64,000 bases of DNA from Clavaria fumosa (lineage: Eukaryota; Basidiomycota; Agaricomycetes; Agaricales; Clavariaceae): contig OX637796.1 of NCBI GenBank assembly GCA_951802425.1, forward strand, positions 1,922,001 through 1,986,000, read 5' to 3'. The position numbers and the translations under genes were made by a program. This document shows, in pieces, positions 47,634 to 60,198 of the stretch. The notes under the pieces were generated by a model. It was not told where the DNA came from, ran no database searches, and saw only the letters and a program-made list of their open reading frames with translations. Numbering within the stretch: position 1 is the stretch's first letter; the number at the start of each line of letters is the position of its first letter.

Positions 47634-50600
47634 ATGTATTTTCCAACGTCTGCTGCCCGTCACCTTTCCGTTGTACCAGCCTTCCACGACGTGTCCCCAG
47701 AACCTATCATTGCCTTCGCCCCGAGTCCCAAAAGGTTTCTATTCTGCATTCTCACGAAAGACGCCATATCTCTCTGGCGCGTGCGGGTGCGTGTGACTCT
47801 GAAAGTATGCCGAGAACGAGCACAATAAACATACAGGCAGCCGTATGCCCCATTAGCGCACCTAGCCCGAACCACGACTTCTCTCCGCGAACACGGAGAC
47901 AATGCGCGGGTGTGTTGGTCTCCAGATGGCAGGCGTGTCGTTGTTGAGGTGGTCAAAGTTTTTGGGTTGGCCAGCAGCAGTTCTCGCTGACACCGCATGC
48001 TAGTCCACGCTGTCGTACCTGGTGCTGATCTCTGTAGAGCATAACCAAGACAAAACGGTTTATCGACCGCCGAACCTCGCTCCGAGCGCGGAACGCAACT
48101 TCCTACCAGGACCGGGCGAGTGCCTACCATTGCCCTCGTTCAGTCTTCGCTTGGAAGGTGTCATCCGGGTGGAAGGCCATCTACTTGCGTACGTAGAACA
48201 TTGGTTGTCTTCATTTTCTGGTTTGATGACTCATGTTCTCAGCGTCTCAGCTCGCAAACGTTATCTCCTACTCTCGACGAAGCACCCACCCGCGATACAG
48301 CAGGTCCCGTGGCCGTCGCGTGAAGAGTCCCAATCCGAGGACTGTCAGGACGACAGCGACCCAACAGAGCATGCCACGTGGACGCTTAACGATGACGAAG
48401 AATTCCATTGGCTTGTTGATACTGACGGTGAGTTGCGTCTCCTCCGAGCTTACATTCCTAGGCCTCAAAACATTCAATCTGCTCAGCCGCCGTCTGCAAA
48501 ATATGGCACGGGCTAATGATGGACGCAGAGGTTTGGCTCACCTCTGACGGCAGACTTTACTATGTGCGCTTGCTAAGCTTTGCTGTGTCCGACGTTGGTG
48601 ATTTTGCCCAAATGGAAAATGTGGATGGTGAGGTGAGCGAGGCGACCTGTTTCGCTAATCTGAGTGCCTCTTCGGATAACGCTATCCCAGGGACGCGAGT
48701 CACCAGACCAATATCAACACTCCATTCCGGACCCAAGTTCACCAGACACCTCGACCTGTCTAAGTTGGCGGGGATCGTGCATATACGATTTTGAGACGCC
48801 AAAATGGGTCCAGAAACAACGTCGGCTTGACCATGATCAAGTTGATGGTACCTACGCGCCATATATGCACCCTCAGCGAGCCGTTGAAGCCTCCATCAAC
48901 ACTGAGTTTTCAATCATAGCGATAGGCACTCATGAGTCTGTGTTTCTGTGCTATCTACCGTTTCGCAACTGATTGATCCCGTCTTAGCGGGTCTATCATA
49001 ATTACGGATTTTCCGACCTTGGACGGCGGAAAGCCTCCGTCACAGGATTTGCAGGTCCCTGTCCCTCACGAACGGAGTGGTTCTGTCTGCGCATTGGAAT
49101 GGAGCTCTGACGGCTACGTACTTGCTGTGGGCTGGCAACACGGTTGGGCGATTTATAGCGTTGGGGGTCGCTGTCTCGCCTGGGCCTTCGGGGTTGAGGC
49201 TGCCGTCGACGGCCATAAGTCAGTCTGTTCGTCAGCCAACTCAAAACACACAATTAACACATGTTGTACTGTAAGGTTTCAGGATGTCTTCATGCATGGC
49301 ATTGACCGTCTTGTAAGCTCTGTTCCTTGACTGCCAGCGACGATTTGTCAAATCTCTTCTAGTTCTGGGGTCCAGGTAACTTTGAGTTGTTTGTTCTCGC
49401 GCGCTGTCCTCCGCCAAGTACGCGCGATCTCATCTACTGTCAATATGCACTGCCTTATATGTTTCACGAAGCAGACCGTTCCGGGCTTTTCGTGATCCCG
49501 TTTGCTAAGAGCGCCACCACTGGGCAGCACTCGCCCGTAAGTTTGGACATGTTCCGCTCGCGCCTGCCGTTCTCAACAACGGATACGTTTAGGACAACAC
49601 ACGCTATGCTTTCTTGCAGATGGATGATCGATGTCTGGTCTATCGCGGGGCAGACCAGCCAGATTTGAGCGTCATCAATCCTGAATCGGATGTGTGGCAA
49701 ACTATCAAGGTGCTATAGTTTTCTTTGACGAAACTTCACCTGCGAAACTTGGCTGATTGTCGCATGGGATTGTCAGATACCGCAGAGTTATATCAGCACG
49801 AACTGGCCCATTTTATACTCATCTCTGAGCAGTGATGGTCGGCTCGTCGCGGTTGCCGGACAGCGGGGGCTCACCCATTACAGTTCGACGTCTGGCAGGT
49901 GGAAAGTTTTCGCTGATGAGAGGCAGCAACAAGCATTCACTGTGAAAGGGGGAATGATATGGTTTCACCATGTCCTGATCGCTGCTGTTGAGGTGGCCAG
50001 GTCTCATCAGGTCAACTCAAGATACGAGCATCTCTCACCACGGTCGCTGACCCAGTGGAGCAGATCAGGCTGTACTCGCGTGATCTTGAGCTCAGTAACA
50101 ACAACGTCCTTCACCGCGAAATGTTGGCATCGCCTGTCGTGATCCTCTCCTTGGTAGACAATTCGCTGCTGGTCTACACCGCAGACAACGCACTCCTGCA
50201 TTTCTTGATCGTTCCGACGAGCGATACAGTCAAGCTTCACCTGTGCGGCAGCATCAGTTTCGACGGCATGATTGCCACTCCTGGTGCGGTGAGACTATTG
50301 AGCTGGATGATTCCGACTGCGCAGAAACGTGAGCTATCCATTCCGGCTCTCTGTATCATGCAACTGAAGTGGGATTACTCCCAGAATTGGGTGATCCGGC
50401 GGGTGACCTCTCTGTGGCGACAGTTCTGATGGTGGTTGGCGGCCAACTGGTTCTTCTACGCCCACGACGTGTCTGTACATCCTTTTTGTATCCCCCCGCA
50501 AGTCATTCATGCTGATCTATTTTTGGCAAGTACACAGTCTCAGAACCAACAAGTGAAATATGATATGTTAATCTTCGCCGACCGCATAGAGTTTTGTTGG

Positions 50601-51650
50601 ACACATCTGCAGGGGATCGGCGCTCTCGAGAATTCGCTCTGGGGCTATGACGGCAAGGCGTTGCGGGTATGGTTGAATGCTCTAAGTATCGAGCCCACGC
50701 CCTCCGATGATCCCTCCCATACCGAGGGAAGTATCAAGGAGAGCGTCAGCATTCCGCTAGACTTCTACCCACTGTGTAAGCCAATTTCTGCTAAATGCCA
50801 CTCTTCATGCTGACCCTTGTCGCCGTAGCGGTCCTCATGGACAAAGGAATTATTATTGGTGTTGAGTATGAGGCCACTACACGAAGTAACATAACTTTCG
50901 TGATTTTCAGGCGTACAACCAGCGTTCGTGCACCGCCTGAGCTCACTGAAATAGGTTTCGATACTAACTGAACTGAACAGTCACATCTTTTCCTCCACCA
51001 TATTTTACTTTTCCACCTCGCTGCAGGACAAGTGTCTCAGGCGGTGCTATTCGCTTCGCACTACCAGCGTTTAGTATACTTTGCACATGCCTTGGAGATA
51101 CTGCTGCACAACGTGGTAGAATCGGAATCGACGACCGAGGGTGACGAGAAGCGTGACGAAGAGGACATCTGCGAGGCATCGGTCCTCCCGGCCGCCGTCG
51201 AATTTTTGGACCACTTTGACGCAGCACTAGATGTGGTGGTTGGCTGCGCGAGGAAGACAGAAATGACACGATGGCGGCGTTTGTTCAGTTCCGTTGGAGA
51301 CCCTAAATTACTGTTCGAGGTACGTTGCTCCACGTCCTCTACTGCCAACTCTCACCCACACATGACTTGTTTAGACCTGCCTGAAGACACACCGTCTCAA
51401 GACAGCGGCGTCGTACTTACTCGTGCTGCACAATCTGGAGCAACTTGACGAACGGAACGGCGAGGTTGTCCGCTTCTTACGCGGGGCAATTGCCGCACAG
51501 GACTGGCAGCTGTGTCGCGATGTCCTGCGTTTTATACACTCCATCGATGACACAGGTCAAACGTTGCGCAACGTACTCGAAGAAACGGGCTTGATCGAGG
51601 CGTCTCCAGCGACATCTGGGGTCACAACTGCAGATGACGCAGCTCAATAA
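47634..51650 (+). CDS. RIC1: Ric1, subunit of the Ric1-Rgp1 exchange factor for Ypt6/Rab6
   Basis: Many short exons encode about 1,100 residues. MYFPTSAARHLSVVP matches the RIC1 start. The N-terminal half forms beta-propeller blades (RVCWSPDGRRVVVE; SVCALEWSSDGYVLAVGWQHGWAIYSVGG). The C-terminal RIC1 domain begins near LFLHHILLFHLAAGQVSQAVLFASHYQ and includes YFAHALEILLHNVVE, the family hallmark. The tail is short and acidic. Ric1 with Rgp1 activates Ypt6 at the Golgi and thereby directs endosome-to-Golgi fusion (family knowledge). I followed the early introns in detail (for example 47810 region, joined WRVRPYAPLAHL) and the rest by frame only. Confidence 0.88.
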
Positions 51651-51918
51651 GCAGGAGACGAATTGATGACGTGGTAATCTGTGAACACTACAAACGGAAT
51701 GAATGTTAGACATTTGTAGCATTTTCCATTCAGAATCCACGGCAAGTCAAGACACCCCTCGCAGAATCTGTTTAGAGGACAGATAATGAGTTTGACATCT
51801 GGCATGAGCGTTAGATGCGCGACTACTATATTTGTGTTCCTTGGCTGTGGTAGCGACATGCCGTAGTTTGTTCGCAGCAATAACGTTCGACACGATAACT
51901 GATGTTAAAGCTAATGGT

Positions 51919-53501
51919 ATGGCAAATGTTGAGCTCAATTGTGTCCGCTCTGATTCTTGCACCAAGGCGATATCATACACGCCAGAGGGAGCTGTCACCA
52001 TCTCGTATCGCGACTTGGTATCTGCTCCTTATTCCCTGACTGCGTCGATCGGCGAGTTTGGGGAAATTACGGTCCCATGGACCCTGCTAACCGCCCAGAT
52101 TGCAGAACAAGCCTTCGGATCACATCCCCAATCGCTGGGTATTATCATTGTGCAAGACCTACCTGTAGTGTACAATGAGTACCGAGAAAGGCTACTCAAG
52201 CTTGCATATGCATTTGCAGGGATGGAGGAGAATGTAAGGGAGAAATACACTGACGCGACTAACAAATATTGGTGCGCGGTTGAAGACATACCTCTACAAA
52301 GGCAAAGCGATTTTTAAGCCTTGTTTTCAGCTTCGGCTGGTCTCATGGAAAGGTGCTCATGTTGACTTGTCGGTCTGACTATTGTCTCATTCGCATTCAC
52401 AGGAGATCATGAATGGGAAACCGGGTAGGTGGAGGTTTCGTCCGAACAAGCGTCGGTAATTCCCTACTTGAATGCTAGACATCATGAAAGGGTCGTATTA
52501 TGCCAATCCGATAGTGGATACTCCGGACGTATCGGCTGCCGAACGCGAGGCCTATCCTGAATACAATAGTAGCTCGCCCTGCTTGCCCATAAATTTTCTT
52601 GGATGCTGATTCTGGCTTCGACTTCTAGGTACGAATATATGTGCGCATACTTGATATGTTCCTTCAAGGTATTTTATCTGGTGACATGAACGCAGGGCCG
52701 AGGGAGGAGGCCGTTCAGGGCTTCGAGGAAGCCTTCAAGGATCTTGGAAAGTACGTGTGACGTCTCGAGTATCATGTTCATGAGTGCTTCAACCGCCGCA
52801 TGGCTAGATTCGTTTTCAAGGTTGGCTGCGAACTTGCGGCCGCTTGTCAACCGTTTGGTCCGCTCAAGCTTCTTTCTACCTGCTTCTCTTCAACCAAGTC
52901 ACATTTTCTCAGCATCGGAATATCTTCTGAACGCGTCAATCTCACTGCATCAGTTGCTCAGCACGTCTCAAACAACTAAAGCTCGGCTTCTGCACTACTT
53001 CCCTCCGTCTGTGGAACATGGCTTGTCTGCTGAGGATGAATCACTCGACAGTTGGTGTGGCTTCCATCTCGACCACTCGATGTTGACAGGGCTTTGCTCC
53101 GTGAGCCACGAAGTGTATACTGGAGAGTGTGGTGTAACCGATTGACTCTCTAGGCGATGTATCTTCAAGCAGATGGAGATTCGCCACCGCGAGTCGTTGC
53201 ATCACCTTCACCATTCTCTGGATTATACATCCGCAGTCGAGGTGGCGATCTGACGCAAGTCGCCATTCCAGCCAATTGCTTGGCATTCCAGACTGGAGAA
53301 GCGCTTGAGCTAGCGACAGCAGGAAAATTGAGAGCCACCCCTCATTGTGTCCGAATCGGAAAGTGTGAAGGCTCAGGAGGGGTATCCAGAGAGACTTTCG
53401 CCTTCTTCATGCAGCCAAATACTGACCAGCCCTTGTCCGACTCTGAGACTTTTGGGCAGTTCAGTAAACGAATTTTCGACGAACATTTGCAGATAAATTA
53501 G
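51919..53501 (+). CDS. 2-oxoglutarate/Fe(II)-dependent oxygenase-like protein
   Basis: About ten exons are needed. The start MANVELNCVRSDS precedes ISYRDL and ASIEQAFGSHPQSLGIIIVQDLP, the N-terminal block of isopenicillin-N-synthase-like oxygenases. The Fe site is FHLDHS (HxD) and TPHCVRIG (distal His). SRETFAFFMQPN carries the 2-oxoglutarate Arg. YPEYNSTNIWP is restored only when two short exons are spliced. The first intron (52052-52105) starts GCGAGT and ends CAG, a GC-AG intron that contains no stop and is a multiple of three. The family includes plant and fungal relatives of unknown substrate, often secondary metabolism. No biosynthetic cluster surrounds this gene, so a general role is likelier. 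Confidence 0.8.
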
Positions 53502-53582
53502 AATCTATGTAAATTGCACATGTATCTCCTGATCAATGAGTTGGACAATATTCCACAAGAGTCATGATAGCGGGCATGCAAT

Positions 53583-56500
53583 TCAAAGTCGTGCGGCTGT
53601 TGATGTCGTCCTCGAGCGAGAAGCGGAGGGTTTACTCGTGAGCGCGTCTGGTAACACAGCCAAAACAGCAGCGGTGAGGTTATTTCGCCTGTGATTCATG
53701 GAATTGTCACGGCTCCTGCTACTTTGAGAGCCCAACGAAGATCGGCGTTCTTCTTGATCTGAAATTACGCTCCAATCTTCGCTGGGTGCACTGTTGGCCG
53801 AAGTGGGTTGATCAGACGACGAGCGCGAAGGACATCGAGTACTTTGATCACGTATTGTCGCGTCTTCCGTATCCTCACCAGGTAGATCAGTAGGATTCCT
53901 TTTGATGAGGCTGCGGGCGTAGTCGAGGTCGCGATAGATACATTCTATGGCCGTCGCGACACCATTCTCCTGAATCACGCGTTTAGCTCGTGAGTGTGTA
54001 CTGGAGGTGAGGGTGGGACGTACAGCACGGATAGCTTCACCGACTGCCTTGGCTCTCTCAATTTGTTTGCGGTCAGTGGTAGCGGTGATCAAAGCTTCCG
54101 TCAAAAGTTCGACTGTGAGTTTGCGAACACCAGTCCCCACGCCAAGCGCCTCCACTCGATCAGCCCAGAAGTACTGATCGCCGAAGAAAGGTTTGATGAC
54201 AGTGGGAATCCCAGCTGGAGGAAGGTGAGTGACAAAACATAAGGGTAATGTCTTAGTGCGCATACCTCGCAAGCTAGCCCCAGTCGTTCCAGCGCCTCCA
54301 TGGTGACACGCAGCATCAATGCACCGGAAAAGCCAGTCGTGGGGAATAGATGGGATGGCATGGATTTGGGACGGCAGTGGCTCTTCTGGTTCAGAGGCTT
54401 CTGCAGTCTTGGCATGCAAACGATCGGACCATCCTTTAGAAAGTATAGCATGAACCCCAGCCTTCAGAACTGCATCAACGACACATCGCGTCATGCTCTT
54501 TGGATCGGATACTACTATGCTCCCGAAACCAATGTAGACCACCTTCTTGTTTTGCTTGTGAGCGGAATCAATGAACTCAACAAGATCCGGAGGAGGATGC
54601 CAATCTGCCGATTCTGCTCCTGCTTCGTCAAGGAACCAATAACCTTCAGGAGTGTTAAGCGATAGGAACATTTGAAAGAGGCCTCAGGTCTTACCCGTGA
54701 CACGTATCCACTCCGGCCAGTCTAACGGCGGGGGTACGATGGTGGGGCTGAAGTTGTATAAGAACGGTATCTTGTGGGGTTCCATTTTATCTAAGCTGGT
54801 GCTGCCAAGATGCAAGACATTCTTGCGGAATCGATTCACTTGGCCAGAGATCCCACGCCAAAAGACTTGATCAAAGATGACATATGTCTAGATATTTAAG
54901 TCGGTTAGACTGTCCCTGCTGAGGCATTATGCTGTGACCAAACCATGTAGTTGTAACTGCCTCCCATCTGGTGATTGTGTATCAATAGTGTGATCAATGA
55001 ACAGAATTGCAACAACGTACTTTACGTTCCGGGACCGCGAAGGCGTGTGGGTAGGCTCTAAAGTGAGGTAGCGCTCACGAATGTGTCCCGTTAACTGGGT
55101 ACGAAACACATACCTTGTGCGAGTCCATGTCATCGTGAAAGCTCGGAAATATGGGATACTCAGAGCTTCAGCGATATGATAGCCTGCCATAGCACCAGGA
55201 GTCTCGATAAGAATGTCGGTGCCTTGACACGCTTCCCAAGCCGTCTTGAGCAGATCGTCAATCCATCCTCGAAACTGCGATACAGAATTGAGAATAGTGG
55301 GTTGGAAGCAAGGAATACGTCCAACCTTCTGCAGACCCTCTTTCAGAAACGATACAGTAAACGTGCCATTTTCGATACATATTCTCATCAATTCGGTAGG
55401 GTCGCCACCAACGTAGCCATGTTCAATGCCGTGCTGCGCAAGAAAACACAGTGAATAAGCGACACGTCGTAGAAGAAGAAAAGTGGCGGCACAGATTCGA
55501 TCCACCCTTTGAACTCAGCGTGTGTTGCAATCTTGACACGATGGCCGTCAGCCATGAGCCCCTTTGCCAGGGCGATGTAAGGCTGCACGTCCCCGCGAGA
55601 TCCTATGGTCAAAATAGTGAAGCGCATCGACTCTTTGGGCTTGAAAGTCAAAAACGTCGATGAACCGGAAGTGAACATGATCGCTGGTAACGAATCCGTC
55701 GTCCGGTCGAGGGTAGGCTCCGATTCGCTGTTATGCGGATACGCCGACGAGAACTCCTCCAAGATCAGGGCATCTCGTCTGCTCGCTGACGGTGCTTTAT
55801 TATTCTCGCCCACGACGATGCGCTCTCTAACATCTTCCATTTGTCGATCGAGGAGCCGGACAAAGGCACTTCGCCGAGCCTCAGCACTGAATTCAAAAAA
55901 TAATTCTTCGTGCCCTTTGACTATGACAGTAAGGCCGTGATGGGTAAATCGGGTTGCTTTGGATACCTCCGTGGCCATGACATCACGGATCGGTAATACC
56001 ATCTGAGGAACAGAGTCCGAAAGTGATATCTCGCGAAGGACGGAGAGAAAACTCACCCGCGTCTTCATTGTCAATGGTCCGCTAGACTTGAAGCAGAAGA
56101 AGTTAGCGGAGATATACAAGCGACCGTAGACCGGCAGGAGACGATAAATATAGCCGGTGAAGTCTAATTGACTCTAGATCAGAGAGAGAACATGAGCAGC
56201 GGCGTAATACATTAGGGACACTCACATCCCAGCAAGATCTCGCGCTCGTCGAACGCGAAGGAGCCACGGAATTCCTCGACGACATCGGGGTCAAACTTGA
56301 AATCAGGCGTGTCCAGAATGCTGTGGCCTAATTCGCTTTGCATCGTCGGTAAGGAATTGTATACCTCAGATACAGCTGGTGCAGACACCCCAGTGCCAAA
56401 CGGACTGCTGAAGAACTTCTTTGACGAGCCCTTCAGCCATGACGGAACGCTCACGCTCCAATAAGACCCGGAGTTGCTCTCACTTGGCATTACTCCGGGC

Positions 56501-58986
56501 GCGTCACGAGGAGACGGAGGATATGTGTGCTCCGAGATAGACGTCGATGTCGACATGGCGATACTCGACTCAGATATTTTCGACGGCGGAAGTGGTGGCA
56601 GCGGCTGCTGCTGCACACGTGGAGACGGGGAGCTCGCAAGCAAAGAGGGCGATCCTGATGATGTTATCGGCACAAAAGACGCCCTAGCGGTGATATGCGT
56701 AAAGTCTTCCGAGTCCCTCTGAGGCGCCGATACATTCTCGGTTTTCTGGGCAGTAGCCGCAGCATGCGTGTCTTGAAACGGCTTCAGAAGAGACGTGAGA
56801 TTGAAACCACTGACTGCTGAGAACTTAGACGTCGAATCGGGCGCGGGTAGGCTGTGAGTGCGATCTATCACCCCGTAGCCAGGCTGGCTGGAAACGCGGA
56901 TGTGTGTAGTATCAAGAACTGCAGGTGAAGACACGCCCTGCGGCGCAGCACGATAGGCTCGGACGGCATCGCGTATCTGCTCCAGAGCACCAGAGAGGTC
57001 CGAGAAGTACGCAAAGAAGTAAGAGTCTAGTGAGAAATGTTCCTCCTTCTCAAAGACTTTGACTTCGATCGTCTCGCTGAAGTCCATGGCAGAAGACTTC
57101 TCGACATCGAGGATAGCGGAATAAGGGATGGCGATCTAAGCGCGCGAATATTAAGAGGGCAAAATGTACAATGGATGACAGTTTGGCTCACTTTGACACT
57201 GGCACCCAGATTCTGCGCCTTGAACATGACTTTGCGAACAGCCTTAACCCATTCGTCTCGGCTTGGAACGGAATCAGCGGACAAACTGACGGTCTTCTGA
57301 TTTGTGCGCAAACGCAACCCCGTCTCGTCCACTGGCTCACAAGATATGGCATATCGGAGGTCCACGATCCCATGGGGAAAGTACGGATCCTAAAGGCGGC
57401 GTGAGATGGACATAATTTGGCTGATCATTCATTTTACATGCGAAGAATTGTACCACGACAAAACGTCATTCTTGAGAATGAACCAGTGCTTGATCCAGCG
57501 TTTCGTACGGGCGGCCTTCTTATTGAGAGAGCCGGATTTCAGAATTTGATCCTGAGAACACACGTTGAACGATCAACGAAAGCGAAAGAAAGAATCTGAA
57601 AGATGATTACCTCTTTCGTTGGCATGTGTGCAAAGAAACATAAATACGAATTTGTAAGATACATATATCCTTGCAGCACTGCAAATAAAATAAAATAATT
57701 CTTGAATAGCCGTCTCAGGCCGAGTCAGTAAACTCACATATTGATCTCAGGAGCCAGCACGGCATCTCTGTAATCCAAAATTTAGGGTCAGAGCATACGA
57801 AGCATCAAAGAGCACGCACCAGCCCAAACTTCCTCTATGCCTTCCAGGTCGAAAACCTCTCTCAATTTTTCAGCAAGGCGGGCCCTTCGTTGTTGCCTGA
57901 CGGTGACGATACTAGAAGTGCGCTGAGGGAGACGCCGAGATTGAGAGCTGGCGACCTGATTCGTTGCACCTCCCGCATTCTGCACGCCCGACGGCAGGGC
58001 AGGAGAATTGCGAGGCGTAGCCTCAAAATCATCGGCCTCAATGTCGTCGTCGGACGTGGGCGGTTCGTCCTCTCGTTCTTCTACCCCCGGTAGCGAATAG
58101 GCGCTCTTCTTGATCGCAGACGCACGGACGCCGTGCACAGGGTGGGAGGACAGGGCATCGGAACGGCGTGAACGTGCGAGTGGCCGATGTATCGTGTGGA
58201 TGGAAGACGCTAATTTACCGGCTACAGTGGGGGGTGAGATCAGCCAAACCTAATTCGATCAGAACGGGAAGTGGCAGACCAGAGTTGTACTCCTCCTCGC
58301 TCTCACTCTCGGCTGAGCTTAAATCATGATTTACTTTGTCGTCATATTTGTCCGAGTCATCATCCCAAGGAATGGCCTGCAGGGCCTGGATGAGCGTCTG
58401 TGTTCCCACGCGCATCTTGAGCAATCAAGCGTTGAGTCAGTACAACAAACAGGGGTTGAGAACGTGCACACCGATCCATCTCCGCGGAACGATTGCGATG
58501 ACAGCCCGCCAGTAGGCAGCGACGGCGACGGAGGCCGGATGAAAGGCGAATCATCATTCGTTGACATGACATGGTGAGCAGATCTCAGGGAAAGACGAGG
58601 CCTATGCCTTGAGTGCGATGGAGTGGAGGCACTCAAATTACCTGTCCTCAATACGGAGTGGAAAAGGCGACATTGAGCATATATAATTTAAATCGCATCG
58701 CCGTCGACTGACCGTCCGTGTCGTCACCACTGGTGGCCTTCTCTTTAGCCTTGCTTTTCCGACTGAGGCTGAACACTCTCCTGCTAGGGCTTGTGGGAGG
58801 GCTCGGACTATGCGATGCTTTCGGCGCCAAGCTCTTCCCAAGCTTGTCCACGGTCATCTCTACGACGCGTTTCACTGCGCCTCTCGGAGACCGTTGGCAG
58901 GCGCGATCCTCCGTTTGAGCGGACTCATTTAAAGTGGAAGTGGCAGAAGCATTGGGCGCAGTAGAAACCGAAGTAGATTCGACCAT
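53583..58986 (-). CDS. ATG26: Sterol 3-beta-glucosyltransferase (Ugt51/Atg26) with GRAM and PH domains
   Basis: About sixteen exons encode roughly 1,500 residues. The N-terminus is Ser/Pro-rich and disordered. A GRAM region follows ([20 protein letters not shown]...), then a PH domain ([37 protein letters not shown]), a second GRAM region, and the GT1 catalytic domain opening with [24 protein letters not shown]. The sugar-nucleotide box is [20 protein letters not shown] plus [13 protein letters not shown]. The protein transfers glucose from UDP-glucose to ergosterol and, in some yeasts, is needed for pexophagy (family knowledge). A Ser-rich tail of about 120 residues follows the catalytic domain. 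The start ATG at 58986 was chosen as the first in a long open frame. Confidence 0.9.
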
Positions 58987-60198
58987 AGCGAAGCGACCCC
59001 TTTGCCAGGGATAAAGAAACAGGCCAAACCAACAAGCTTGATTGACGAAGAGCGGCCGTGATGGTCTTGAGCAATATCCAAGATTTCTTCAGAGACGCGC
59101 AGTCACTCCGGCATCCTGCATTAGGTAAGGGTGGTTAACCATCAAGATTAGATAAGGCCGATAATGCAAAGAGTCAGACGCGCGTGGTTGGTGTGAAAAA
59201 ATCGTGTTTACAAACGGGCTTGGTCTCTGTCATGCGCACTGCGCAGCTCTCCACCTTTTAATAAGACGTGGTGTCTTCATCGGTGACGTGTTCATACTCA
59301 GGTCTGCACTTCGATGCTAGGCTGATCAACTCAGTCCGACTCGCGGCGGGTCCGTAACACCATTTAGGTGGCATGCGCGCGCTATCACGGCCAGCATTGG
59401 TCATTGGCATTGACAGTATCGGTTCCGACTACTGTTACTGTACTACGTGCCCCAACAAAGACAATGTCCTCCGAACGCAGACGATTGGGTCCCAGAATGG
59501 TCAAGAGTCGTAATTGGCAGCCAGATTAGTGAACCTCCGGCCAACCGCCCGAGGGGTCTCCCAGTTAACCAGCACAAATTTCTACAGGCCAGGGTCAGAC
59601 AGACGTTGCCAGGATTGTCAATCGAAGGTGCGGTTGGGGGGTCGATGAAAAGGCCGCGCTAAAACCGAGTACAAGCGTGTCCAAGTTGTTGACTTCGTAG
59701 CATTGTACACACAAACGAGCCTCACCTCACCTCTTCCGCAAGTAGCATAAGCAACAATTGAGACCCTGCGCTAAATCTAAGTTATGCTAAGACCAATCAG
59801 ACTGTTCAGGCAAACTTTGCTTGCCACACTGGCGCGGAGCACCTCGCGTAGAAGACGTGGAGCCATGCCAGCATTCTGCTGCCAAAAGAAATATCGGGGA
59901 AAAGGACAAACTACCATCTGCAGGACGGCGAAAGCAGCTCGGCAAAGGCAAGTGCAGCAAGTATTCAATTCACAGATTTCATAGATTACCACGAAAATAG
60001 TTCGAGAAGAGAAGTCATCCGCGCGTAAGGCAACTCGATATAGAGGACACTTGAGGCACGGGTGAGCTGTGAGGTGTGAGACAAGGGGAACATAGAATGA
60101 CATATGTTTGAAACTGGGGCATAGAATCCGAGCACCAGTGAAGTTTTTCAAGATGCTGCTCAGACATGGCAGAAGGACTGTCCCCTTCTTTGGAGTTT
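58987..60198. other. Longest intergenic region, upstream of ATG26
   Basis: This 1.2-kb stretch lies between the ATG26 start and the 3' end of the RNA-binding gene. A 71-codon frame at 59447 and an antisense 124-codon frame at 59777 are present, but neither has splice signals or a family match. I see no RNA gene and no repeat. Confidence 0.5.

Noticed and set aside
59447..59662. Possible small gene in the ATG26 upstream region
   Set aside because: The frame is 71 codons, has no family match, no intron signals and no promoter features.
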